Shown in pieces: positions 44,930 through 56,500 of a DNA stretch of 64,000 bases (position 1 is the stretch's first letter; every line of letters starts with the position of its first letter). The notes under the pieces are model-generated. The model was not told where the DNA came from, made no database searches, and saw only the letters and a program-made list of their open reading frames with translations. The position numbers and the translations under genes are program-made. Source of the stretch: Apoda limacodes (lineage: Eukaryota; Arthropoda; Insecta; Lepidoptera; Limacodidae); the NCBI GenBank assembly GCA_946406115.1, contig OX291553.1, positions 6,887,001-6,951,000 of the forward strand. Direction: 5' to 3'.

Positions 44930-45745
44930 CAAACTAATTTTGATATGAGACATAACTATCCATAAATACTATGATATCGTGCATTTCTTTTCAAGTAACC
45001 ACTAATTACGTCAAACAATTCAATCCTACTTTTACTTCATTCATCTCAGTGCAAAAAGTCATTATAATCAGTAAATAACTAAACTAAGGCGTATTTACGT
45101 ACTAAGACTACAAAAATAAGAACATAAAGACCTTGAATAAGGTCAAATAAAGCTGACAAAGGTACCCTAATTTTCGGGGAATAACTCTGACCACCTGAGA
45201 TAGCAAAATTTTTGTTTCTTTTATAAATTATAAAGGGTTCTCGAAAATTAATTTACGTATATTCGTGTACTAACAGAGTATATCTGTTGCTACTCAAGTA
45301 TTTTATATGGATTTGCCTGTTTCTATGTGTCCCCACTACAGGGCACAGACCTTTCTTTGTTCACGGAATTTTAGACTATACTTAGTCTACCTTGACTAAG
45401 TGCCTGCGGACGTTGGTATTATTATCAAATAAATACCTGTTATCAAACATTTAAACAAATATAATTTTGATAAGTGGATTTACCTACTTGCCATTTTTTA
45501 CTCCTAGATACCTATTCATCAAATAAAGTCGAAAACAAACTAGTTTTTATGTCAGATTATGCATTTCTTTGCATACATTACACAGCCTCAGAGTAAAGAA
45601 AGCACATATACATACATACCTTATCAGTGATAAATATCACCAAAATCATCAAAAACTAAACTTTATGTACTAGGGCTGCAGAAACAAGAGCTAGTATTTT
45701 CAAAAAGGTCAAATAAAGCGATAACGGTACCCTAATTTTTGGTGA
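44930..45745 (+). repeat. Diverged local direct duplication
   Basis: The segment 44930-45176 (AGTCGAAAACAAACTAATTT ... GGTCAAATAAAGCTGACAAA + GGTACCCTAATTTT) recurs in the same order at 45526-45740 (AGTCGAAAACAAACTAGTTT ... GGTCAAATAAAGCGATAACG + GTACCCTAATTTTT). About 600 bp separates the copies. Either tandem duplication or two insertions of one unknown repeat. Confidence 0.75.
45325..45425 (+). mobile_element. RTE-associated repeat fragment
   Basis: GTCCCCACTACAGGGCACAG, GGAATTTTAGACTATACTTA, CTAAGTGCCTGCGGACGTTG; this is the CCCACTGCTGGGCACAGGCC type of lepidopteran repeat, also found reversed at 24925-24975. Confidence 0.6.
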
Positions 45746-45909
45746 GTCACCTTTCTATGCGAATGTTACCAGCCCAAAAAAAATATGTGGAAAAATTGCA
45801 AGTAGGTAAGTCATTGTGTTATGTGTAAAGGCACAGAATAATAAAAAGTAAAAGGATCTGTACTTTTTTAGGTAGGTATAAAAAGTTGTTTCTTTAAAGT
45901 ACCTAAATT

Positions 45910-45950
45910 TTTTACGTGTAATTTAACTTGACAAAACCTTACATTTCTGT
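45910..45950. repeat. 41-bp direct repeat, copy 2
   Basis: Exact match to 42423-42463, same orientation, 3.49 kb away. Confidence 0.92.
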
Positions 45951-46574
45951 CTAAATTGGTAAGCAGATAAGTAGATTTCTAGATTTTTTGCGTCCATCAC
46001 AGGATATGGATGAAAACTACCAAACTACTACTTGTGGAGTCAGTTAAAGCTCACATGTCAATACAATACCAATTTAACCTTATAAAAAATCGTTTAGTTT
46101 CAGAATATTGACAACATTTTAATGTAATTACTTACCTACAATTTATTTTATGTTTTTTTTTATTTTGTGTCATTTTTGTTTTGTAGCATGTCTTTTCCAA
46201 ATTTCGTAATTTTTGTTGATTATGGAAAATCGTAATATTATGCTCGATTTGCAGTGCTAAATAAAAACGTCGTCAATGAAACTTAACAGTTAATGGCATC
46301 TAGCGCTTAAGCAAAAATCAGTAGGTACTTATGTATTTATTAGTGGTTCCTAAGAAATATCCTTAAATTATAAGATAAATAAACGAAATACCTACTAGTC
46401 GTTTATTGTTATTATACTTAATTAAGTATTTAAAATTCCAGGGGAATTCTTAACTCGAGGGAATAGGTATTTTTAAATCAATGTATGTAGTGCAAAGTAT
46501 GGCAACACCTATTTAGCCCGGCGCGGCGCTACAGATCTCTTTGAAAATGCCGATAATCGAAATAAATAAGGTCA

Positions 46575-46973
46575 GTAGTGTTCAGTGATATGATTTTTAT
46601 TACGTATTTTACATTTCTACCATAACAAACTACAGTGATTTAGTGTTTTACAACATACATGTGCGTAAGGTAGAGCGGTACGTGACCGGCAGACCAGCAT
46701 ATCCCACGATAACGCTGTTTTCACACAGGCTTCACGAAACTGGGAGCTTTCTCAAACGTGATAGCGAAGGGAGTCCAAGATCTTGAAGAGGATCTACCAG
46801 TAGCCGACGCGGTAATGTAGTCCTTGAAGTCAACCACTGAAGAGTATGGGAGACTGTCGACGGTGATGGACAGACGAAAGAATTGGTGCATAGTGATGTG
46901 AAAAGTGACTGTGGATACTGTGCTTTTGTGATCGTCATGAATATCGTCGTGTGTGGACAGATGCGTAAGCCTG
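46575..46973 (+). other. Possible untranslated first exon or retroelement 5' end
   Basis: GGTCAGTAGTGTTCAGTG at 46569-46586 contains an insect initiator-like TCAGT. A GC-richer stretch follows with many possible coding words but no long frame, and it ends at a strong donor-like CCTGTAAGTTAA (GT at 46974). No downstream partner exon was found on the plus strand. It may equally be the 5' UTR of a LINE. Confidence 0.25.
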
Positions 46974-46984
46974 TAAGTTAATAT

Positions 46985-49280
46985 TAGTTTTAATACCTAA
47001 ATAAAATTAAAGTTTGCATTTTCACGCGCCCTGTGCGCGGATACGCTAAAGTACTAGGCTGTCATAGATATCGAAGAGATTTTTATGCCGTGGCGCGTAA
47101 GTCATATTTGATTAAAGTTAGGGTTGTGCAAAAAATAAAGTGAGGAAAACATTGATTTAGTTTGTATGAAAATTTGTCAATTTACACATTTCACAATTTC
47201 CACCTTCTGATATCGGCATAGTATTCATATGATACATAGTGCACACGTACGTAACGGGAGTATACACCATTTACCTAACACCTTGTATATATAACGACGT
47301 TGTTCTCCCTTTTCCGTTGCTGCCGTCCCCCGTCGTTTTGCTCGTCCGCGCTATTATTTTGTTTTCACTTAGGCATTTTCTGACATTTTTTTTGGCTCCT
47401 AAGGATCGTACTGTGATGTTAAATAGCATATAACCAGCCCAGGAATTGGGCTATTAAATGCAAAAAGAATTTTTCTAATAAATCTGACTGGTAGTTTCAG
47501 AGATTAGCGCCTTCAAACAAAAAACAAGCAAACCCCTCAGCTTTATTATTATATTAGTACTAATGTATTGGTATTTCATGCAGCTGTAGACAATTATTGA
47601 ATTAGTTACTTAATTTAGAACAAAGAAGTCTGTGATAGAATTTATACGTGTTTTTTAATATAAAATTATAAAATAAAATAAAAGCTACAACTAAATCAAA
47701 TTTAATTCAAAACAAAAAAGGTTCCAATATTTATTTACGTTTAGTTAAAGAAAAAAAAAATAAGCTACGTTTTTTCGAGCCAGTATCTTGACTCCACCAA
47801 ATAACATTTGCTAGTGACGGACGAAGATGGAATAAACTGACAGCTGCCTTTCAGACTGAAGTTAGAGATTTCTACTTTGGAAATCATTTGGAAATACGAC
47901 TTTCTGTATACTAAAAAATGAATCTAAATTCACTTTTACTCGATATATGAATACAATAAGTATATTATAATTCTAGATTTTCAATTTAGGGAGCAGTAGC
48001 CATATAACCAACAACTAACCGTGTCTGTCCAACTGTTTTAGATGAAGTCGGTAGGTATGTGAGTTTATTTATTTATTTACCTCATCTTTTTATTTATTTA
48101 CTTGCAAATGTGATAAAACACATTGTGTGTAACATGGGTGGTACGGAAATTACCGTTTGAGCCTTCGGGCCTTAGGCTTCTAATTGGCCCCTACTCAGTA
48201 ATTTTCTCATAAAAACCCTTAACTAACTAACAGTTTAACAAATTCATTATCAAGAATATTAATTAATACAAAATTCATAAATAAAAATATTCTATCGATC
48301 TAAAATTTAATTGCTTTGATTGAAAACATCCTTGAAATTAGACAATATTTTCCGAATAATTTAATCAACCCGCACTCAAGAACGCGAAAACAAAGTAATT
48401 AACAAAACGAACGAGTTTTATTTTAGACCTTGGTAAAGGCAAACGAATATTATTGAATTGGAAAAGTAAGTCGAGCGAGCGCAATTACATTTCGCTTCTG
48501 AAATATAATAAAATTGTATTGGTAGAAAACGTGAACCCTTTACTAAAATATGTGTTAAAATAGTGATGTACCTACTTACCTTTACTTTTATGGTATTATA
48601 TAAGGTATCAGTTGAAACAATACCGCTCCACCATCTTATCAGTTGTATCATACTATCGGGTATCGGATATTTTCTTGCCAAGATCAGTAATTTACATAAA
48701 GAGCTCTAAGAGATGTAGTACCAGGTAACTGTTATACTATGTTTTATTTTTTATTTGAATTTTAAATATGAGACACTAGTTGTGTGTGTGTTAATTGTAA
48801 GTAATGAGCAAACAAATAGCTAAAATATACAAACAGCTGTTAATAACGCGTTTTCGAAAATATAACTAGAGATTTCAGGATATTACTTGTATTTTAAGTA
48901 CCTATTTGTTAGAGGAACCTCTACCTCGTATGAATTCAATAACTTTTCTTTTGAAGTTAAAGAACCGTTATATATGTTTTATTTATCGATTAGATAACGT
49001 CGATATCAATCAATCCCTAATAGGTAATTGAGTGGGAAGCCCGTACTAGAATAAGCTCTCTCTCCTCACGTAGAATTAGTCTTTACTAATCCATTATTGC
49101 CTTCTTTGTTAGCATTCCATTCGTGTCTGAGAGCATACTGACCTTTACTTTGCTGAACGCTTCCTACGTAAGGCTGTAGCCACAAAATAAATAGGTACAG
49201 AAGGACCCATTATATTAAGTTGGTGTCTATTTATATCTATATATGGTGTCTATTGGATATTTATATCTGATTTTTTGAAA
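46985..49280. other. Intron DNA with small repeat fragments
   Basis: 47229-47292 holds an inverted copy of the AGGTAAATGGTGTATAC edge followed by ...CACCTTGTATATA. 47432-47575 resembles a reversed Helitron fragment (GGTAGTTTCAGAGATTAGCG, CAAACAAAAAACAAGCAAAC). No gene is supported. Confidence 0.4.
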
Positions 49281-49281
49281 T

Positions 49282-49422
49282 ATTTTTTTTACCTTTTTAG
49301 TGTATATTTTTGAAGTCGGTTGTTATATTTGTTAAAAAAAATAATTCTGCTTTTAAGTGACCTATTGCCTTATTTTTCGTACACCAAAAAACTGAGAACC
49401 TCCTTTTTAAAGTCGGTTAGGA
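49282..49422. mobile_element. MITE-like repeat with GAAGTCGGTT ends
   Basis: TTTTTTACCTTTTTAGTGTA, TTTTTGAAGTCGGTTGTTAT and a closing GAGAACCTCCTTTTTAAAGT + CGGTTAG. Second copy of the family at 811-1027. Confidence 0.6.
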
Positions 49423-49919
49423 ACGCGCTAATTCGTCATTTTGGTGTTTTGTATGTCACGTACAGGTGAACTCAAAGGCTAGGAATTTTAATGGAATTCA
49501 CAAGGAAAAGTTGCGGCTGCCGTGTCACTGCGATACTCGGTGGTAGGTAGTTCAAATCGAGTGCATTTTGAGTGACTTGCACCTTTTGTATTGTGTTTAC
49601 TTTGTGCTGTGGTGTGGAAGAGGAAGATTCAAGATAGACTAGTGAATAATGTCAAGGCAAGGACATCTATCTTTGATTTGGGATCCGTCTTAGTTAAATT
49701 AAATTCAAAGTCGTAACATTTAATTAAAATAAGATGGCCTTTCTGTTTTTTTCACCTGTCTTGCTTTGTTCTTTAATATGGATCCGTTGATACTATTTAT
49801 CAAATATGCAACTCTAATTGAGGTATTCTTAAACGTGAGTAGGTATTTCTTCATGTAAATGGACTGTCAGAATGTCAGAATTGACTGTAGCGACGTTTAT
49901 ATATTTTAAAATACAATAT

Positions 49920-50060
49920 GAATGTCAACATCCTCCCGCGAACGCTTGGGTTGTGGAGTAAGCTCCCTGCCAAGGTTTTCTGGCCAAGGAAGTATGGAGT
50001 CCTTCAAGAAAGAAATTATAAGATTTTTGAAGGCAACGCCCATAGGCTGCGGTGACCATG
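49920..50060 (+). mobile_element. LINE 3' fragment beside an exon
   Basis: NVNILPRTLGLWSKLPAKVF and a frameshifted CCATAGGCTGCGGTGACC match the C terminus of the LINE at 18356-18854. It ends without the usual CATCAGGCGGACCG tail, about 100 bp from the donor of exon 50157-50234. Confidence 0.75.
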
Positions 50061-50156
50061 AAACGGACTGTGCCAATGGGAACGGAGGGTCTAGGTACTT
50101 TTGGCACAGTCCTGAACATCATTGTTGCCCTGAATAGAATTGGAAGTATTACTCAC

Positions 50157-50234
50157 TGGAAGTTCCTTCGTCCTTGACATCTTGCACAATCCGACGCACG
50201 CTCTGAGTGAACTTGCCCACAAGGTTTGTGCTGG
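50157..50234 (-). CDS. Most upstream exon found of the same gene
   Basis: An exon of 78 nt between acceptor GTTTCAG and a strong donor GTGAGT. It starts with two bases of a split codon (xCC), so at least one more upstream exon exists. It encodes STNLVGKFTQSVRRIVQDVK followed by DEGTS, and leaves in phase 1 into exon 42985-43166, rebuilding an AGT Ser codon. I found no convincing upstream exon between 50235 and 64000 on the minus strand, so the 5' part may lie beyond the window or in exons too short to see. A LINE 3' fragment and a 12-bp inverted repeat sit just downstream of the donor. Confidence 0.75.
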
Positions 50235-50354
50235 CTGAAACAAAAACACTGAAATTAATAAAAATATTATTTTAATGTTTGTCAGTCAGAAGCCTGACCA
50301 GACAGAAAGTTTGATAATATAAGGCATATAACTCACTACGAATAAAGTATAATT

Positions 50355-50672
50355 AACTAGACTTTGCCAGCGGCTCCGCCCGCCCTAAATTCGGTTATTG
50401 GCGTGAGACTCCAATACTGTGATTTACTCCTTAATTAAACTTATGAAGTTCGCTATATCAAGCTGTAGCTATAGTTCGTTTAAGCTCGGTTATAGTTATT
50501 CCGGCGGGAACTTTTAAATTTTAAAGTAAAGTAGCCTATGTGTTATTCCAGGACCTAATCTATAGGTGTGCCAAGTTTCATCCCGATCCGTCTAGTGGCT
50601 GAAGCGTAATTGAGTAATAAACATCCATACTTACAAACTTTCGCGTTTATAATATTAGTAGGATTATATTTT
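50355..50672 (-). mobile_element. Non-autonomous Helitron, minus orientation
   Basis: On the minus strand it opens with ATCCTACTAATATTATAAAC and GCGAAAGTTTGTAAGTATGG. The body has CGGATCGGGATGAAACTTGG and GGAATAACACATAGGCTACT. It ends GGGCGGAGCCGCTGGCAAAG followed by TCTAGTTA, the Helitron-type 3' end. Near full length at about 318 bp. Confidence 0.75.
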
Positions 50673-50679
50673 GCGTACT

Positions 50680-51425
50680 AGCTAGACTGAACTTGAACGT
50701 GACGTCACTAGCGATGTAAATGTTTAGTACAATACCTTTAAGAAAAACTTGTAATTTGTAAAAAGGTGTTTTTGTTTTTAATGATTTTTGCCAAATGTGC
50801 TTTTATGAGATGCAAAATAATCAATGTCAATTTCTATGTTAATGCTCTTGGATGGAGATGGGAATGGGTTGTTCAAATGAGTTTTTTTAACGGTAACGCG
50901 GAGACTTGTATGTTGTGTTGATTGGGTGGGTTAAACCGTATCAACTTCTCCCAACCCCAGTAAGAGACCATGGACACACTGGTCTTAATTTTTGACACAA
51001 GTTCTACGTGGGTTTCTGTCACAAGGGAACGAGGGACAATTGCACGGTCCCGGGTACTAAGCGTTTCGGGTAGGTAGGTACTGTTATATTTAATCATCAT
51101 CACGAAGTTATTTAGAACTGAAACTGACTCTACTATTTTGTATAAGTTTAAATAGTCTTTACCAAATGTTTGAAACTTTCACGTCGTGGTTACTGCAAAG
51201 TTTAAATGCAAAAGTTGGAACGTTTTCAACAGAACAGAGTTCAATCTGTTAGCTAGCTCTGTAAACTTGGAAATAGAGTCCACAGACTCGACACTAGAAG
51301 TGTCACAAGAATATTCTAAGTACTAGCAATGCATAATGACCTACGTGCCCTGAATCAACTGTGACTAGTTATTTCTGATACTTAATAAACGAGCGTCTGG
51401 AAAACTTTGTACAATTATATTTTGT
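50680..51425. other. Upstream flank or intron, nothing recognised
   Basis: A 76-codon minus-strand frame at 50873-51103 has no recognisable domain. No supported feature. Confidence 0.4.
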
Positions 51426-51429
51426 ACTT

Positions 51430-51580
51430 ATGTCTTAACCGTAGAACGTGGATAAAAGCATTGATGCGTGCAGATGAGGAAAAAAAGGTGTGGCAGGACT
51501 GTAGCAAGTGGCACTTTGGTCTCTGCCTACCACTCTGTGAAACAGGCGTGATGTAATGTAATGTATGTATAAATAAATAG
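51430..51580 (+). mobile_element. RTE-type LINE 3' tail
   Basis: TGTGGCAGGACTGTAGCAAG, TGGCACTTTGGTCTCTGCCT and ACAGGCGTGATGTAATGTAA + TGTATGTATAAATAAATA match the typical end of lepidopteran RTE elements with its TGTATG-type tail. The coding part is only a few degraded codons. Confidence 0.65.
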
Positions 51581-52151
51581 AATGTGAGTTAAGTGTAAAT
51601 GAACAAACACTCTTTAATATAACTTAAACAGCTTATTCGTACGACATTTTTTACAAAATTTCAATTCCCTCTTTTTAATGTTGGTTTTTTAATTAAAGGA
51701 TTAAATGAAACTTTTTCTTTTTTTAGTCCATTTATAAAAAACGTTGTAAATATACTAATATTTCAATTACAAATCATACTACACTACAAAACTTTTAAAA
51801 AAAATCTTGAAACAAAATTAATTCTATTTCTCGAGCTCTCCAGGGTTCAGTGAGGCTAATAAAAATTAATCAACACGACAGAATTGTTAAAGTTAAATTA
51901 TAATTGGAGATTTGCGTAAAGCGATCAAATCGCAACTTTCTTAATAAAAAAGGATTGACCTGAAGAAAATAAGTAATGCATTCAAAATGAGTCAAAATTC
52001 AATGTATGAGTATTTTCAGTATACTTGTACGTACTCAAAAACTTTGATTTGCTTAGTTTTTACGGTTCCGTACTAGAGTTTTGATACATAGGATAAATAC
52101 AAGTCAAACTCACGCACCGAGCTTCATCAAAAATCCGTTGGGGATCCACCA

Positions 52152-52590
52152 TAATCCATACTAATGTTATAAATGCGAAAGTAACTCTATCTGTCACTCT
52201 GTCTGTCTGTCTATTACATCTTCACGCTTAAACCGTTGTACTGATTAAGATGAAAATTGGCATGGAGATAGTTTGAGTCCCGAAAAAGGACAAAGGCTAC
52301 TTGAAAACGTCAAATGTGAGTCGGTTGTTTTCAAACATTGACTCCATTATTGAGGAGTTGCCGTTCAAATCTTACACCGATAACCAAAAGGACGGGTAGA
52401 ACCGCGGGCAAATTTGGCATGCAGATAGTTTAAGTCCATGGGAAGCTTCCCTATGTCCTAGGACATAAGCTACTTGAAATAACCAAACCGAAACGACCGA
52501 ATTTCTATATTTGAGAAGTTACCGTTAAAATCCTACACTGATAACTGCCGCGAATTTTGGGCGGCTGAAACCACGGGCAAATGCTAGTAA
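52152..52590 (+). mobile_element. Non-autonomous Helitron copy
   Basis: Opens near ATCCATACTAATGTTATAAA + TGCGAAAGTAACTC. Two body repeats (GGAGATAGTTTGAGTCCCGA and CAGATAGTTTAAGTCC) follow, and it ends ACCACGGGCAAATGCTAGTA at about 52571-52590. Confidence 0.78.
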
Positions 52591-52793
52591 TACATATTTC
52601 GTACAAAATTTAGGCTTCTACTTACAGGGATCTAAAAAATTAAGGATTGTACAACCAGACAGACAGCGTAGGCTGAGTAAAGCACTAATAAGCTAAGCTA
52701 CTTACCTATTTTGAACAGTGAGAAAATTAGTATTTTAAAACTAAAGATTTCAAAAATTAAAATTAACAAATTAACTTTGAGATACTAATAGGA

Positions 52794-53231
52794 CGTTCCA
52801 TCTGGTTTCTTTTAAGCAGAAATTTTTAGCGGTTTGCGTTTCATGCTTTTGGCAGCAAAATCGAAGCCAAATCTAATGTTGACTTTTAGCGTTTCGTCTG
52901 AGCGATTTTGCTACGAAATGTTGCTACCAAAAACCCATCTCGGAGTATTTTGCGCCACTTTTTAACAGCTGTCAAATGTGAAAGTGAATCCTTTGAGAAA
53001 AATAGTTTCAACGGTGATTTTTTTTAAAAAAAGTTTATTTTCGCATATGAACTTTATATATTTGGTATTATCTATAAACAAATCAAAATAAAATACTTTA
53101 ACATATATTAAACATATAACTTAAAATGCAATAAAATACACACACGGAACTGTCAAACATGACGCGAACGCGTTTCGTTTGAGCAATATTAGCGCCGCTG
53201 AAATTATCAGATGCGCTTAGATGGAACGGGT
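52794..53231. mobile_element. MITE-like element with CGTTCCATCT ends
   Basis: Left GACGTTCCATCTGG and right AGATGGAACGGG form short inverted ends. Subterminal TTTTAGCGGTTTGCGTTTC and CGTTTCGTTTGAGCAATATTAG/GCGCC carry further imperfect inverse matches. AT-rich non-coding centre. Confidence 0.55.
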
Positions 53232-53594
53232 AGTTGGTGCTAAAATGAGGTTTTACCAGCAAAAAGGAGGTTTAAGGTCTGTGGCAAATGTTGGTGTATA
53301 CTGTGTTTTGGTATAATTCATCAGCTTGGCAACTAATTCGTAACTCATTGTCACAGAGGTATTTCACATGGCGACTATGATAGGTATATTGTAACAGAAT
53401 AAAATAACTTTTTTATTCTTTTTAGTGTACTGAATTCTCTTATTTCTTTTTGTTTACTTTGGTCACATTTACTGAATAGGATTTACTGGTGTTTTGGAGC
53501 ACTAAATCACATTAAACACATTCCTGGGAATTCCCGGGAAATAGCCAAAAGAGGCTCGGTGCGTGAGTTTGACTTGTATTTATCCTATGTAGAC

Positions 53595-56500
53595 TTTGAG
53601 GGGAAAATATCAGGAATTGTGATGCTGTACACAAAATCATTTTAAGAAGTATTAATATAATGTGATTGATATCAAATAAAATGCTCAAAGTGACCAATCT
53701 ATATATTCGGCGGCGCGCTCTGTAGAGTAATACTGGCCAGCCCGAAGTAAGGAAATTACAACCAATATGTCGGACCTGTGAGCCATTTCGTACCTGGGCC
53801 CAGTAAATTAAATCATAGATTTTTACTAGAGGTAGTAGAAAATAGTAGATTGCTTATCGAGGGGTAAAGTGACCAATTACTAACGAGAGTGTAGTTTGAA
53901 TTACTTACTAACTTAAATACACACAAGGTAAGAATCGCATGTTACCTCGAATAATACATAGTGCTTTTATAGTACATACTAATCAATTGAAATGTATAAA
54001 ATGTTTAATTAAATTTTATATAAAATTATTATGCACAGTTGTTTTAAAGTTTACCACGCTTTGCACTAGCTTTAACATCAAAATTTATTATAAATGAAAA
54101 ATATAATATACAAGTTGCCAGTATTATTTTTATTCGAAAATATAGTTCACCTATATTACCACAGATGGTGCTGTTCAAAATTATACTTCGTTTCTCTCCC
54201 GAAGACGATTACAATTTACATGCAGCAATACGCGCGATGATGCTGTTCTAATCACACCTTTGAAGCTATAAAAATGCTTATTAAAATTAAAATTTACATA
54301 GTAGGTAGTTTCCACTATCTACAGATATGCACCTCTCCATATTGCCCGCTTCTGACTGCCATGACGTGTTTTTTTGTGCTGTCCGTCGCACACGTCAAGT
54401 TGTTTGTCTTAAAACATAATTTAAAAAAAAGTCTTAAAGTCTCTCCTTCTCTATCTTTCTCAAAAATAATAAGTAATTAACTACTAAAAATTAATTAACT
54501 AGTGTATTAACCTCGCGATCTTGATGCTCTATACAAACTTTGAACACCCGTTAGGGGTGAGTTTTAGAAAATCCTTTCTTAGCGCACGCCTACATCGTAA
54601 TAGCTATATGTGTCCTAAATTTAACCCACGTTTTTTTCTACGTAGAAAGTGAAATACTTTTTAAATAATACGTACAGCCCAACCCCCTCATGACTGCCCG
54701 CTGGCCTTGCACTTCATAAATGCGCGCGCAGTACTTCATCATTATTTTGCTGCGATGTTATTTTAAGACTGCGATATCTCCAAAGATATTCATTGAATTC
54801 GAATTATGTACAGGCAATTTTGTTTAAAATTAAATAATTGTGATGAATAACGTTAACATTAAAAAGGTTATTGTGAGTCAACCTTAGAAGATAGACATAT
54901 GCTGTCGCGGACTTTTTTTTAGAACTTTTAAAGAGGAACAATTCTGTCATACTTATTTTTGCAAAACTTTAACCGTTTACGCAGAATACAGTAATGAAGT
55001 ATCTCTGCAAAGACTTTCAGATATGTATGAACTAGTATGAAGGTTCCTTTGAAAATGCAAATGTTGATACCAATATAATGAAAAAGAATAATGACCGATG
55101 AACATCTTTACAGATTACAAAACAAAATATTTCTAAATACCTATAATACATTTGTTAACATAATTGATATTAATAATATTTGTGTTTTTAATTGGTTTCA
55201 ACACAAAATATTATTCCTCGAAATTATTTTTTATTCGATTTTTAATGACATTGAATTGAAACGACTAAATTTCACAACTCTTGAGTTGCACCGTTCACCA
55301 ATTTTGTTTATATAATACATTTGTTTATATTTATGTATACATTGTTATATTGTCTATGTCGGTTTGCATATACACGTTATGTAGATTTTATTTGAGCACA
55401 AGACTGTAGTATGATCAGCCCTTGTGTTTAGCGTTTCTGGACTGCGAAAGCACTTGACTCTTACCGAAAACTGGGGCATAGGAATAATTAATATTTAAAT
55501 ACTTTCGTCTAGGGCACAGTATAGAACATACGACTACTGTTGACATCGATCCCTAATTGAAGTAGACTGTATCCCAAATTAAAACTTAAAAGCAAGTCCA
55601 GTGTTTCAAACGACAGTATATGTAGGTATACGACAAACGTTGTAAAGACCTAAGAAATACTTTTTTAAAGAGAATGTGGCCAATAGCGACGCCAATGTGT
55701 AAATTTTATTGTTATGTAGAAAATGGTATGGCCAATAGCCATAGCAGTGAATACCTTGCCTAAAGTCGTAGTAGGTTTAATACGGACTTTAAAACTTTGC
55801 CACGAAATGCGCTAAGTTCACATGTCGTTTAAAAATAGACCATGCATCTATATTTTCTAAACATGTTTATTTAAAAAAAAACTGTGATATTTGTAGCCTA
55901 AGTCACCAATTACCTAACAAGATGGAAACTTAATTTTTAAAAATATTTATTTACATCCATTTGTTCATTTAGTTTATACTTACCTTTATTATATATTTCT
56001 CTATATTATAGCAGTCTGTCCAAGAAATATCTTTTATCTATTGCCATAGATTTAATTTACCTTATGTTCGATATTAAACACAAGGGTATTTCGACAGTGG
56101 TAATTACTTACTTATGACAGACAATTTGACACTATTGGCTGAAACAACTTTGATAAGTCATCAAAAAAAAAATCCAGATAGCCTAGCCACTATTCATTTA
56201 GCTAGCAGGGATCAATAAATTTGTTTTTTTACCTATTTTCCTTAGCAGCGTGCTTGTTATTGCTGCGTCAAGGTGCCTTTTTGAATAAAGCCAATACCAG
56301 TCATTCAATCTAATATAATATCTAAGGGTGACAGCGCACTTAAAATAGAGGAATCGAAATATAAAGCAAATATTATTAATGATTTACAGTCCCTTTGTAC
56401 TGTAGAACGTACTTTATATTTTCATTAGAAGATGTCGATGGACGACAGCTGGTTTATGGTCCGTTTTACAACTGGACGGACGAACGTAATCCCAGACTGA

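Larger units (their letters stand above)
52085..53591. repeat. Perfect 38-bp inverted repeat pair 1.4 kb apart
   Basis: 52085-52122 is the exact reverse complement of 53554-53591. The sequence includes AATACAAGTCAAACTCACGC. The flanks do not extend the match. The span encloses a Helitron copy and a MITE-like element. Confidence 0.92.
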
